Below, in pieces: positions 15,711 through 23,546 of a stretch of DNA of 24,821 bases. The first letter of the stretch is position 1; each line of letters opens with the position of its first letter. This DNA comes from CAYNNQ01 sp051748085 (GTDB lineage: Bacteria > Desulfobacterota > Desulfovibrionia > Desulfovibrionales > Desulfonatronovibrionaceae). Location: contig JBNJHA010000031.1 in assembly GCA_051748085.1 (NCBI GenBank), positions 1 through 24,821 of the forward strand, written 5' to 3'. The position numbers were made by a program, and so were the translations under genes. The notes under the pieces are model-generated. The model saw only the letters and a program-made list of their open reading frames with translations, searched no databases and had not been told where the DNA came from.

Positions 15711-15917
15711 TCAGCAGGTTTCTAGCCAAAGACAATTTCTTCAGATTTATCCCGTTAATTTTAATACAATGTCATTGCTCACCCAATTTTTTGCTCACCG
15801 TCTTTTTAAGCTGTGTTTTTCTAATGCCCACCGATGGGTGACACCTGCTCCCTCCGGAGTGCTTATGATAACCGGGCGGCCTGGCGCAAATGTACACAAA
15901 AAATCCGTTGAACTTTT

Positions 15918-17534
15918 TCAGGTTATAAATTCGAATTTGTCCACGTCAAAAAGTCCCTTGTCGGTTATTTTCAGACTGGGTATGACCTCAAGGGCCATGA
16001 AGGAGAGCAGCATGTACGGGGCGCTCAGCTTGCTGCCCATTTCCCGGGCGGAGCGGGTCAGTCTTTTGTAGGCGGTAGCTGTCTCCTCCCCGGGCCTGTC
16101 GCTTATAATCCCGGCCACGGGCAGGGGAAGTATGTCTTCATGCCCGGATCCGGCCGCGGAGATTCCTCCCCGGGAGTGCATGATCATGTTCACTGCCCGG
16201 CTTAAGTAGAGATCCGAGGTGCCCACTGCCACGATATTGTGCGAATCATGGGCCACAGAGGAGGCGATGGCCCCGTTTTTAAGCCCGAAGCCGCGGACAA
16301 GGTCCAACGCCGGGCGGGCCTGTTTGTACCTGTTTACAACCGCGATCTTTAAAATATCCCTGGAGGGATCCGGCTGGATATTGCCATCCCTTATGTCTGG
16401 CTCAATAAAGGTTTTTTGGGTTACAAGAGAGCCTTCAGCAGCCTCAATAACCGGGATTTTTTTCTTACTTCCTGGCAGTTCAAAATTTTCGGCCCCAAGC
16501 GTATACGGGTTAAAATTGTTTATTGCCGGAAGGGTTATTTCCGGGATGTTTACTTTTTCCCCGTCGAATACGCGTTTTCCGTCAATCCAGGTCTCCAGGA
16601 CCCGCATCCGGGTCAGGTCCCGGACAACGATGAAGTCGGCCGGATCTCCCTTTTGCAGAAGACCCATATCCAGACGGTAGTGCTTTACCGGGGTGACGCT
16701 TGCCGCCTCCAGTATGTCCATGAGGTCATATTCCAGATTAACGGCCCGGGCGGCGAGGATGTTAATCTGTCCCTTGATCAGGTCGTCCGGATGCTTGTCA
16801 TCGGAGCAAAACATTATTCTGCCCGGATATTTCTTTAAAGCCGGAATGAGTTCAGCAAAATTTTTGGCCGCGCTGCCCTCGCGGATAATGATTTTCATCC
16901 CGTATTCCAGCTTGTTTATGGCCTCCTCAAGCCGAAAGCATTCGTGATCCGTGCTGATCCCGGCGGCGATATATCTTTCAGCCTTTTCTCCCATTAATCC
17001 GGGGGCATGTCCGTCCACGGGTTTGCCCAGTTCCAGGGCGGCCTTTATTTTGGCCATGACCTCCTTGTCCGCATTCAATACCCCGGGCCAGTTCATCATT
17101 TCCGACAGATAGGAAAGCTCATCCCTTTTAAGTAGCTTGGCCACGGCCGCGGCATTCAATTCCGCCCCCGAGGTCTCGAACGGGGTGGCCGGCACGCAGG
17201 ATGGAACTCCGAAGTTGAATTTAAGGGGCACCTTGCGGCTGTTTTCAAGCATGAAATCGATTCCGGGCACTCCGCATACATTGGCGATTTCGTGCGGATC
17301 GGAGACAGTGGCCACAGTGCCGTGCCCCAGGGCTATCCGGGAGAATTCCGAGGGAACGAGCATGGAACTCTCTATGTGCACATGGGCATCCACGAATCCG
17401 GGCAGGATGTATTGTTTTGGAACATCCTCCCCGGTCTCTCTGACCGAGGATATTATCCCGTTTTCAAAGGTGATTGTCCCCTTGAATTGCCTCTTGTTTA
17501 CCGGGTCAATGATTTGGCCGCTTATTGTGTGCAT
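15918..17534 (-). CDS. ade: Adenine deaminase
   Basis: Amidohydrolase-superfamily enzyme that deaminates adenine to hypoxanthine in purine salvage, in the cytoplasm. It has 538 residues, near the family norm. Metal-site motifs: FVDAHVHIESSM (His51, His53), HGTVATVSDPHEIANV, DGHAPGL, STDHECF and FCSDDKHPDDL. The C-terminal domain includes VAHDSHNIVAVG and MIMHSRGG, characteristic of the AdeC-type enzyme. The start has only a weak ribosome site (GGA). A diverged copy of the dispersed element lies 48 bp upstream. It stands alone; znuB ends upstream on the same strand with a ~235-bp gap. No clear terminator was found in 15711-15917. Confidence 0.95.
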   Translation of the reverse strand: MHTISGQIIDPVNKRQFKGTITFENGIISSVRETGEDVPKQYILPGFVDAHVHIESSMLVPSEFSRIALGHGTVATVSDPHEIANVCGVPGIDFMLENSRKVPLKFNFGVPSCVPATPFETSGAELNAAAVAKLLKRDELSYLSEMMNWPGVLNADKEVMAKIKAALELGKPVDGHAPGLMGEKAERYIAAGISTDHECFRLEEAINKLEYGMKIIIREGSAAKNFAELIPALKKYPGRIMFCSDDKHPDDLIKGQINILAARAVNLEYDLMDILEAASVTPVKHYRLDMGLLQKGDPADFIVVRDLTRMRVLETWIDGKRVFDGEKVNIPEITLPAINNFNPYTLGAENFELPGSKKKIPVIEAAEGSLVTQKTFIEPDIRDGNIQPDPSRDILKIAVVNRYKQARPALDLVRGFGLKNGAIASSVAHDSHNIVAVGTSDLYLSRAVNMIMHSRGGISAAGSGHEDILPLPVAGIISDRPGEETATAYKRLTRSAREMGSKLSAPYMLLSFMALEVIPSLKITDKGLFDVDKFEFIT

Positions 17535-17581
17535 AGTTTTTCCAGTGGCTAAGACTCGCTTCAGGTTAGCTCGTTTCCATC

Positions 17582-17733
17582 CGGAAATGGCCCTTTTCCA
17601 GTTTAACTTTGTTAATTTTCGTAATTATTCGATCACGTATTAAGATACGCTCGGTCATAATTACTCAATTTTCTTGTTAAACAGGAAAAAATCTTATTTC
17701 CGAATTGAAAAACTGATATTTCTAAATCCGGAA
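17582..17733. repeat. Dispersed intergenic element, copy B
   Basis: Second, diverged copy (152 bp) of the element at 13791-13944, in the same orientation. Shared blocks: CGGAAATGGCC (17582), TCCAGTTTAACT (17597), CGTAATTATTCGA (17620), TTGTTAAA and CTAAATCCGGAA (17722-17733). Spacing between the second and last block is 125 bp here and 127 bp in copy A. It lies between znuB and ade, directly upstream of ade, and carries no gene. Confidence 0.6.
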
Positions 17734-17768
17734 TTTTTGAGTTTTCGGATAAGAACCAGCTTGGGTTT

Positions 17769-18581
17769 TTATTGCTCGCGTTTTTTAATCAGCATGTTAA
17801 AGGCAAGGGAGATGAAAAAACCGATGCTGGCCACGGCTATGATGCACGCCCCGGAGGTAATATTGAAACGGTAGGATAGATATAAACCGAGTATGCAGAA
17901 GACAAGGCTGTAAACGCAGGCCTTGAGCATCATAAAGGCCAGGGATCGGCTTGTCCCCCGGGCCAGATAAGGTGGTATTGAGAGCAGGGCGATTATCAGG
18001 ATAAGGCCCACTACCTGGATGAGCATGACTACAGAAACGGCGATCATGGTCAAAAGCAGGAAATACAACGGAGCGACGGCTACTCCCTTGGTCCGGGCAA
18101 AGTCCGGATCAAAGGACATGAGCAGGAAATCCTTGTAAAAGAAAAAGGTCAGGGCCAGGATGCACACGATCAGGACAAGCATTATCCAGATATCTGATCT
18201 GGGCACGGTGAGGATGCTCCCGAACAGATAGCTCATCAGGTCAACATTGTATCCGGGAGTCAGATCGAGAAGTATTATCCCCAGGGCCATTCCCGAGGCC
18301 CAGAGAACTCCGATTATCGTATCCGAATTTTCCATGTTCCGCAGGGTGACCGCGGCCATTACCACGGCGGCCAGTATTGTTATTCCCAGCGTGCAAGGCA
18401 TTACCGGCAGGCCGAGAAAAAATGCCAGTCCAACCCCGCCATAGGCGGTATGAGCGATTCCTCCGGAAAGGAAAACCAGGCGGTTTATGACCACCAGGGA
18501 ACCGATTATACCGCAGGCGATGCTGGCCAAAAAAGCGGCCAGTACCGCGTTTTGCATGAAGGACAATTCAAATATTTCCAT
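17769..18581 (-). CDS. znuB: Zinc/metal ABC transporter, membrane permease
   Basis: ABC-3 family integral membrane subunit that forms the channel for a divalent metal, most likely Zn2+, across the inner membrane. It has 270 residues with about eight hydrophobic segments. The conserved SGGIAHTAYGGVGLAF near residue 35 is the family signature that contacts the ATPase. Its ATG shares one base with the znuC stop (TAATG), giving tight coupling. It is the last gene of znuA-znuC-znuB. A manganese or iron specificity of the same family (MntB/TroC) cannot be excluded from this subunit alone. Confidence 0.88.
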   Translation of the reverse strand: MEIFELSFMQNAVLAAFLASIACGIIGSLVVINRLVFLSGGIAHTAYGGVGLAFFLGLPVMPCTLGITILAAVVMAAVTLRNMENSDTIIGVLWASGMALGIILLDLTPGYNVDLMSYLFGSILTVPRSDIWIMLVLIVCILALTFFFYKDFLLMSFDPDFARTKGVAVAPLYFLLLTMIAVSVVMLIQVVGLILIIALLSIPPYLARGTSRSLAFMMLKACVYSLVFCILGLYLSYRFNITSGACIIAVASIGFFISLAFNMLIKKREQ

Positions 18582-19381
18582 TATAGTCCATATTCACTCT
18601 GCCTCGCTCGGGCGGCGTTCACATCCTGGATGTATCTGTCCATGGGGCAGGAATGATGGTGGACTCCGTATAGAAGAGAAAGCATGTCTTCATTGATTTC
18701 TTTGCCCCGGGAATGAATAAGTTTCTTGTTCACGCAGGCGATGCTGTTTATGTCCAGTGCGGTTATGCTCAGATCATGACTGACCACGATAATTGTCAAT
18801 GTCTTATGTAAGGTGCTCAGTAGTTCAAAAAAACAGAAGCGGCCTTCAGGATCAATATTGGAAGTGGGTTCGTCAAACACGAGCAGTTCCGGACTGTCCG
18901 CCATGGCCCGGGCGATGAATACTCTCTGCCTTTGTCCGCCGGAGAGACTGTCCATTCTGCGTTGAAAAAATTCTTTTTCAATTCCGGACTCGATCAGGCA
19001 GGAGCGGGCGGCCTCGCGGTCCTCCCGGCTAAAGGATATCCCTTTTTTATGTTTGTTGCGCATTCCCAGAAGGACCACCTGTTCCACGGTTATGGGAAAG
19101 CCGTGCCGGATATTGCTGTGCTGGGGGACATAGCCAATCCTTTGTACAGAATGCTCCGGAGAGCGGCCAAAGATCCGCACTTCCCCCTTTTCCGGTTTGA
19201 GCAGGCCCAAAAGGAGTTTGAGCAGGGTGGTTTTCCCTCCTCCGTTGGGCCCGATCATGGCCAGGAAGTCACCTTTTTGCACGCGCAGGTGCACATCCTC
19301 CAGCACCGGGTTCTGCCTGTAGGAGAACGAAACATCATGCACCAGGACTGGAGGGGAAGAGAGAGTATTCCCATCGGTCAT
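18581..19381 (-). CDS. znuC: Zinc/metal ABC transporter, ATP-binding subunit
   Basis: Cytoplasmic ATPase that powers the ZnuB permease. It has 266 residues. Walker A is GPNGGGKTT, the ABC signature is LSGGQRQRV, Walker B is LLVFDEPTSNID, and the switch His is in VVSHDLS. Its start overlaps the znuA stop by 4 nt and its stop shares a base with the znuB start, so the three genes form one operon. The C-terminus has HHHSCPMDRY, with His and Cys residues that might sense metal; that is speculation. Confidence 0.92.
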   Translation of the reverse strand: MTDGNTLSSPPVLVHDVSFSYRQNPVLEDVHLRVQKGDFLAMIGPNGGGKTTLLKLLLGLLKPEKGEVRIFGRSPEHSVQRIGYVPQHSNIRHGFPITVEQVVLLGMRNKHKKGISFSREDREAARSCLIESGIEKEFFQRRMDSLSGGQRQRVFIARAMADSPELLVFDEPTSNIDPEGRFCFFELLSTLHKTLTIIVVSHDLSITALDINSIACVNKKLIHSRGKEINEDMLSLLYGVHHHSCPMDRYIQDVNAARARQSEYGL

Positions 19382-20298
19382 GGCAATTGCATCGAATTCT
19401 TGATTTTTTGGGCTGCCTCAATCAGGTTCTCCGCCCAGTTTTCCGCAAGGGGATCTATCTTGACCACTTGACCGTTGATGGCATCGGCAATTACCTTAGC
19501 GCTTTTGGCGGAAAATTGAGGCTGGACAAATACCGTATTCAGTTTAAGTTCCCTGGCTTTTTGGACCAAAGCCGAAAGTTGGCGCGGACCGGGCTTTTTG
19601 CCCTCGACCTCTATGGTTACCTGGATTAGTCCGTAACTCCGGGCCAGATATCCCCAGGAAGGATGAAAGACCATAAAGTGGTTGCGACCAGGATTTTCAC
19701 AGAAAAGGTCCAGGAGTTTTTCGTCCACTTTGTTAATTTCCCGGACAAAGGACGCATAATTACGGACATAGTCGTTTTTATTTTCCGGATCAGCCTCTAT
19801 AAGGCCGTTGCGTATATTTCGGGCCTGAATCCGGACCAAAGAGGGCGCCAGCCAGATATGCGGATCCAGGATGCCTTTCTTTTCCCGGCTGCTTTCTGTA
19901 TTACCCAGTATGGTATGTTTGGCTATCCCTTCTTGAGTATTCACTACTTTCATTTTTGGATTAACTTCATCAATTTTTGGCAGCCAGGAATCTTCAAAAG
20001 GGACTCCGATTGCGAAGTATACCTCGGCTTCGGTCAGACTGACCATCTGAGTTGGTGTTGGTTCGTATGTAGCTGGACTGGCACCGGGTTTGACCATGAC
20101 TTTAGTCTCGACATGGTCGCCTCCTATTTTGTTTATAAAATGTTTCTGGGGCAGGATGCTGGCAATGGCCGTGATTTTGTCTCCAGCGCAATGGGCGGAA
20201 GAGACGGATAACGTTAGAATGATAATTTGCAATATGAACGCAAGGGCAGATAATTTTTGTTTGAGCATGATCGTGGTTTGTTTTTTGTATTTGTTCAT
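19378..20298 (-). CDS. znuA: Zinc-type ABC transporter, periplasmic binding protein
   Basis: Cluster A-I (ZnuA/TroA-like) solute-binding protein that captures a divalent metal in the periplasm for ZnuBC. It has 306 residues. A signal peptide spans about residues 11-38 (hydrophobic FILQIIILTLSVSSA, likely cleaved after HCA). Probable ligands are His147 (DPHIWLAP), His212 (MVFHPSWGY) and Asp282 (KIDPLAENW). The usual first His, in a P-H-T-Y-E-P motif, is replaced by Ala76 (SPATYEPTP), so the site is unusual. There is no long His-rich loop. The start may be 20298 or the ATG at residue 11 (20268); neither has a clear ribosome site. It diverges from a ZIP transporter, which supports zinc as substrate. 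Confidence 0.87.
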   Translation of the reverse strand: MNKYKKQTTIMLKQKLSALAFILQIIILTLSVSSAHCAGDKITAIASILPQKHFINKIGGDHVETKVMVKPGASPATYEPTPTQMVSLTEAEVYFAIGVPFEDSWLPKIDEVNPKMKVVNTQEGIAKHTILGNTESSREKKGILDPHIWLAPSLVRIQARNIRNGLIEADPENKNDYVRNYASFVREINKVDEKLLDLFCENPGRNHFMVFHPSWGYLARSYGLIQVTIEVEGKKPGPRQLSALVQKARELKLNTVFVQPQFSAKSAKVIADAINGQVVKIDPLAENWAENLIEAAQKIKNSMQLP

Positions 20299-20337
20299 TT
20301 AATTTTGTTTAAAAAGCATAAAAACGAAATTTAATTT

Positions 20338-20366
20338 ATAATAAGCAATGAATTTATGGATGTAAA
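20338..20366 (-). promoter_or_regulatory. Candidate znuA promoter in the znu-ZIP divergent region
   Basis: On the minus strand TTTACA (20366-20361) and TATTAT (20343-20338) are 17 bp apart. The -35 lies inside the first codons of the ZIP gene. A TATAAT on the plus strand (20337-20342) overlaps the same -10, so the two genes may compete for polymerase. No clear Zur palindrome was recognised in this 57-bp gap. Confidence 0.4.
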
Positions 20367-21168
20367 TAGTATTTTACTGGCCTTTGGCTTGACCACGCTG
20401 GCCGGTCTGTCCACCGGAATCGGGAGTGCCCTGGCTTTTTTCGTCCGCCGGACCAATCCCAGGATTCTTTCCCTGGCCCTGGGATTTTCCGCCGGGGTAA
20501 TGATATATGTTTCCTTTGTGGAAATAATGCCCAAGGCCCGGGAGTCCCTGCAGTCCGGCATGGGTAATATCCCCGGGGCCTGGGTAGCTGTGGGGGCGTT
20601 TTTTGCCGGTATGGCCCTTATCGGGATAATAGACAAGCTGATTCCGGCTTACGAGAATCCCCATGAGGCACACCGCATCGAAGATTTGGGTCGGGAGAAG
20701 CAGAAACTGGAATACGCCGGCCTATACAAGACCGGGGTCCTCACCGCCCTGGCCATTGCCGTGCACAATTTCCCGGAAGGCCTGGCAACTTTTGTGGCCA
20801 CTCTGGAGGATCCCGGCCTGGGGATACCCATTGCCCTGGCCATAGCCATTCACAATATCCCGGAAGGCGTGGCTGTCTCCGTCCCTCTTTACTACGCCAC
20901 CGGGAGCAGAAAAAAGGCTTTCACCCTGTCTTTTCTTTCCGGACTTGCCGAACCGGCCGGGGCCCTTGTCGGCTTCATTTTTCTCATGCCTTTTTTGAAT
21001 CCGGTTACTTTTGGGGGGGTGTTTGCCGGGGTGGCCGGTATAATGGTTTTTATTTCCCTGGATGAGCTCCTGCCCTCGGCCGAGGAGTACGGGGAGCACC
21101 ATTTGGCCATAATCGGGCTTATTGCCGGGATGGCGGTAATGGCCCTCAGTCTTTTGTCTTTTTTGTAA
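20356..21168 (+). CDS. zupT: ZIP-family zinc transporter (ZupT-like)
   Basis: Inner-membrane ZIP transporter moving zinc and possibly other divalent metals into the cytoplasm. It has 270 residues and about eight membrane segments. The two metal-site helices carry HNFPEG and HNIPEG, the ZIP hallmark. A cytoplasmic loop with HEAHRIEDLGREKQ lies between helices 3 and 4. A late helix has SGLAEPAGAL, and DELLPSAEEYGEHH is near the end. It is divergent from znuABC with 57 bp between the starts; both are likely regulated by zinc status, though no operator is proven. No Shine-Dalgarno is evident before the ATG. Confidence 0.92.
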   Translation: MDVNSILLAFGLTTLAGLSTGIGSALAFFVRRTNPRILSLALGFSAGVMIYVSFVEIMPKARESLQSGMGNIPGAWVAVGAFFAGMALIGIIDKLIPAYENPHEAHRIEDLGREKQKLEYAGLYKTGVLTALAIAVHNFPEGLATFVATLEDPGLGIPIALAIAIHNIPEGVAVSVPLYYATGSRKKAFTLSFLSGLAEPAGALVGFIFLMPFLNPVTFGGVFAGVAGIMVFISLDELLPSAEEYGEHHLAIIGLIAGMAVMALSLLSFL

Positions 21169-21230
21169 GGAGTCATGCATTAGGGGCCGCATTGACAAGG
21201 ACCAAGTATAGTAATAGCAGATTATTTTTC

Positions 21231-21457
21231 AGGTGCCCTGCGGGGCATAATAGGGAATCCTGTGTAAATCAGGAGCGGACCCGCCGCCGTAAGTCCTGTT
21301 TGATTCCGGTCTCATGAGGTTCCACTGTCCGGCACTCACTTTCCACGGGAAATGTTTTTGGGATTTAGATGCAGCCAAAAAGCCCAAAATTTCCTCGAAA
21401 GTGAGTGCCGGGCGGGAAGGAAGAGGCCGGAAGGGACAAGCCGGAAGACCTGCCTGA
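21231..21457 (+). promoter_or_regulatory. Cobalamin (B12) riboswitch
   Basis: The leader before cbiK has the class's ordered elements: AGGTGCCCTGCGGGGCATAA, AGGGAATCCTGTGTAAATC, CGGACCCGCCGCCGTAAG, CCACTGT, GGGAAGGAAG, and the B12 box AAGCCGGAAGACCTGCCTG (ending about 21455). Between CCACTGT and GGGAAGG lies an unusually long hairpin: 15 perfect pairs (21329-21343 with 21397-21411), continued by imperfect pairing. A TTGACA at 21192-21197 may be the promoter -35. Binding of adenosylcobalamin or a related corrinoid is expected to turn off the downstream operon through the terminator at 21525. Confidence 0.93.
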
Positions 21458-21524
21458 GTCGGTTGGAGAATTTCCGCGGACAACGGGACATTTGTCCGGG
21501 GGAAAGCATGGGGTAAAAACGGAA

Positions 21525-21564
21525 CCCTTTTGTCTTTGCTTTAAGGACAAAAGGGCTTTTTTTT
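21525..21564 (+). terminator. Riboswitch expression-platform terminator
   Basis: CCCTTTTGTC (21525-21534) pairs perfectly with GACAAAAGGG (21546-21555), followed by C and eight T's. It lies between the B12 box and cbiK. Just upstream, CGGACAA (21477-21483) can pair with TTGTCCG (21492-21498), or GGACA with TGTCC inside it; these are mutually exclusive helices likely used in switching. Confidence 0.85.
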
Positions 21565-21606
21565 GCCCTGTTCAGTTATGTCCCGGAATATTTAGGAGGA
21601 ATATAA

Positions 21607-22497
21607 ATGGGTTTTAGTAAAATTGCCGTCATGTGCGCCGTTTTTGTGTTCTCTTTTGCCGGTCTTGCCTGTGCGCACGGGCATCATGGGCATAAGGAAA
21701 AGGAGCCCAAAACCGGAATTCTTTTGGTATCTTTCGGAACCAGTGTGTCCGAGGCGGAAAAGGCCATGGAGAATATTGAAGCGGAAACCAAAAAGAGGTT
21801 TTCCGGCATACCGGTCAAATGGGCATATACATCGGGCATAATCAGGCATAAATTGGCTGAATCGGGCAGAGAAATTGCCTCTCCGGCCCAGGCCCTGGCC
21901 GATATGCTGGAACAGGATTTTAACCGCATCGCGGTGCAGTCGTTGCATGTTATTCCCGGCGAGGAATATTTCGCGCTTTTGCAAAAGGTCCAGGCCTTCA
22001 GGGAAATTGCCCCGGATGCCCGGATTTCCCTTGGCCATCCGCTCATGTATTCCCATCAGGATATGCAGAAGGTAGCCGGTGCGGTTATGGACGCAAGTAA
22101 GCCGTATCTGCAAAAGGGCCGGGCCGTAGTCCTCATGGGGCATGGAACCCACCACGCGGGCAACATCTATTATCCCGGCCTGCAGGATTATATCTCCCGT
22201 CGTTCAAATTCCGTCCTGGTGGGCACGGTTGAAGGGGCCCCGACTCTTAAGCAGGTAATGAGTGATCTCAAGACGGCACAAGAAAAAAAGGTCTGCCTGA
22301 TGCCGCTTATGTCCGTGGCCGGGGACCATGCCCGAAACGACATGGCCGGGCCGGAGGATGAATCCTGGAAAAGCCGGATGCGGGCCAAAGGTTTTGATAC
22401 GACCAGCTTACTGAAGGGGTTGGGCGAGGATGACCGTTTTGTCGCCCTCTGGCTGGATCACCTTAAAAATGCCCTGCACGAGGTTGAGCACCACTGA
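21607..22497 (+). CDS. cbiK: Periplasmic sirohydrochlorin cobaltochelatase CbiK
   Basis: Class II chelatase that inserts Co2+ (or Fe2+) into sirohydrochlorin. It has 296 residues with a cleavable signal peptide (about 1-23, ending GLACA), making it the exported form known in Desulfovibrio (CbiK-P). The mature start would be HGHHGHK, rich in His. Active-site candidates are His179 (LMGHGTHHAGN), Glu209 (GTVEGAPTL) and His241 (VAGDHARNDM); SLHVIPGEEY carries His114, near the heme-ligand position reported for the Desulfovibrio enzyme. AGGAGG lies before the ATG. It is the first gene after the cobalamin riboswitch, and its stop overlaps btuC (TGATG). In the periplasm its role is less clear than for cytoplasmic CbiK; heme or metal handling linked to the adjacent importer is possible. 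Confidence 0.94.
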   Translation: MGFSKIAVMCAVFVFSFAGLACAHGHHGHKEKEPKTGILLVSFGTSVSEAEKAMENIEAETKKRFSGIPVKWAYTSGIIRHKLAESGREIASPAQALADMLEQDFNRIAVQSLHVIPGEEYFALLQKVQAFREIAPDARISLGHPLMYSHQDMQKVAGAVMDASKPYLQKGRAVVLMGHGTHHAGNIYYPGLQDYISRRSNSVLVGTVEGAPTLKQVMSDLKTAQEKKVCLMPLMSVAGDHARNDMAGPEDESWKSRMRAKGFDTTSLLKGLGEDDRFVALWLDHLKNALHEVEHH

Positions 22498-23546
22498 TGA
22501 ACGTGTTCGAGGCCCGGCCGTATATTCTGGCCGGGCTGCTTCTTTTCCTCTCCCTGGTTTCCGTGTACCTGTCCCTGCTTATAGGTCCGGCGGATATCCA
22601 TGCCAGCCAGGTATGGGAGGCGCTTGCACACGGGATGGGGATTGCCGGTGCCGGGCAGCCGGATTCCGGGGTGCTTCTGGTGGTAAACGAACTTCGCCTC
22701 AGCCGCTCGGTCCTGGCCTGGCTGGCCGGAGCCGGCCTGGCCCTTTCCGGTACCGTGTATCAGGGCATACTCCGAAATCCCCTGGCTGACCCCTTTACCC
22801 TGGGCGTGTCCAGCGGGGCCGCCTTTGGCGCTGTTCTGGCCATTTATCTGGGATGGGGAGCGTTTACCGTGGCCGGGTTTAGCCTCGATCCCATTCCGGT
22901 TGCCGCGCTTGCCGGTGCCCTGGCCGCGCTTTTCGCGGTTATTATCATGTCCCGGGAAAACGGATATATCCGTAGAGACACCCTTGTTCTGTCCGGAATC
23001 GTGGTGGCCACGTTTCTGGGTGCGTGTATCTCCCTTTTCAAATCCCTGGACGAGGAATCAGTGGCCGGGATCGTGTTCTGGATAATGGGCAGTTTTCAGG
23101 GCCGCTCCTGGGAGCATGTTTTTTTGTTTTTTCCTTATTTGCTGGTCGGGGGATCGATTATTTTTGTCGTGTCCCGGGAGCTGGATATCCTTTCCCTGGG
23201 AGATATCCAGGCCAGACAGCTGGGGGTAAACACCTCCAGATCCCGCTTGATTTTTTTGATATCCGCAAGCCTTTTGGCCGGGGCGGCAGTGTCGGTATCC
23301 GGGATAATTGGGTTCGTGGGCCTGGTGGTCCCCCATCTGGTGCGCATGATAAGCGGGGCGGAGCACAGACAGCTTATAGTCAACTCCGCTTTGGGGGGTG
23401 GGGTGCTGCTTTTGTGGTCGGATGTTTTGGCCCGCTCTATTATGCCCCACGGCGCGGAATTGCCGGTCGGGGTGATTACCGCCCTTATTGGCGGGCCGTT
23501 CTTCTGCTATCTTTTGAAACTCCGTTCCCGAAAGAGTAGTTTATGA
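22497..23546 (+). CDS. btuC: FecCD/BtuC-type ABC transporter permease
   Basis: Inner-membrane permease of a corrinoid, siderophore or heme importer. It has 349 residues and roughly ten hydrophobic segments. Family motifs: NELRLSRSVLAWLAGAGLALSG, RNPLADPFTLGVSSGAAFGA, WIMGSF, and the late VSGIIGFVGLVVPHLVRM that contacts the ATPase. The ATG shares one base with the cbiK stop, and its own stop overlaps btuD by 4 nt, so cbiK-btuC-btuD are coupled. Control by a B12 riboswitch favours corrinoid or cobalt-related transport, which is why I use the btu name; specificity is inference. Confidence 0.88.
   Translation: MNVFEARPYILAGLLLFLSLVSVYLSLLIGPADIHASQVWEALAHGMGIAGAGQPDSGVLLVVNELRLSRSVLAWLAGAGLALSGTVYQGILRNPLADPFTLGVSSGAAFGAVLAIYLGWGAFTVAGFSLDPIPVAALAGALAALFAVIIMSRENGYIRRDTLVLSGIVVATFLGACISLFKSLDEESVAGIVFWIMGSFQGRSWEHVFLFFPYLLVGGSIIFVVSRELDILSLGDIQARQLGVNTSRSRLIFLISASLLAGAAVSVSGIIGFVGLVVPHLVRMISGAEHRQLIVNSALGGGVLLLWSDVLARSIMPHGAELPVGVITALIGGPFFCYLLKLRSRKSSL

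Noticed and set aside
21592..22155. Minus-strand 187-codon frame opposite cbiK
   Set aside because: It is a shadow of the conserved CbiK frame, and covers the ribosome site and signal peptide region without any features of its own.
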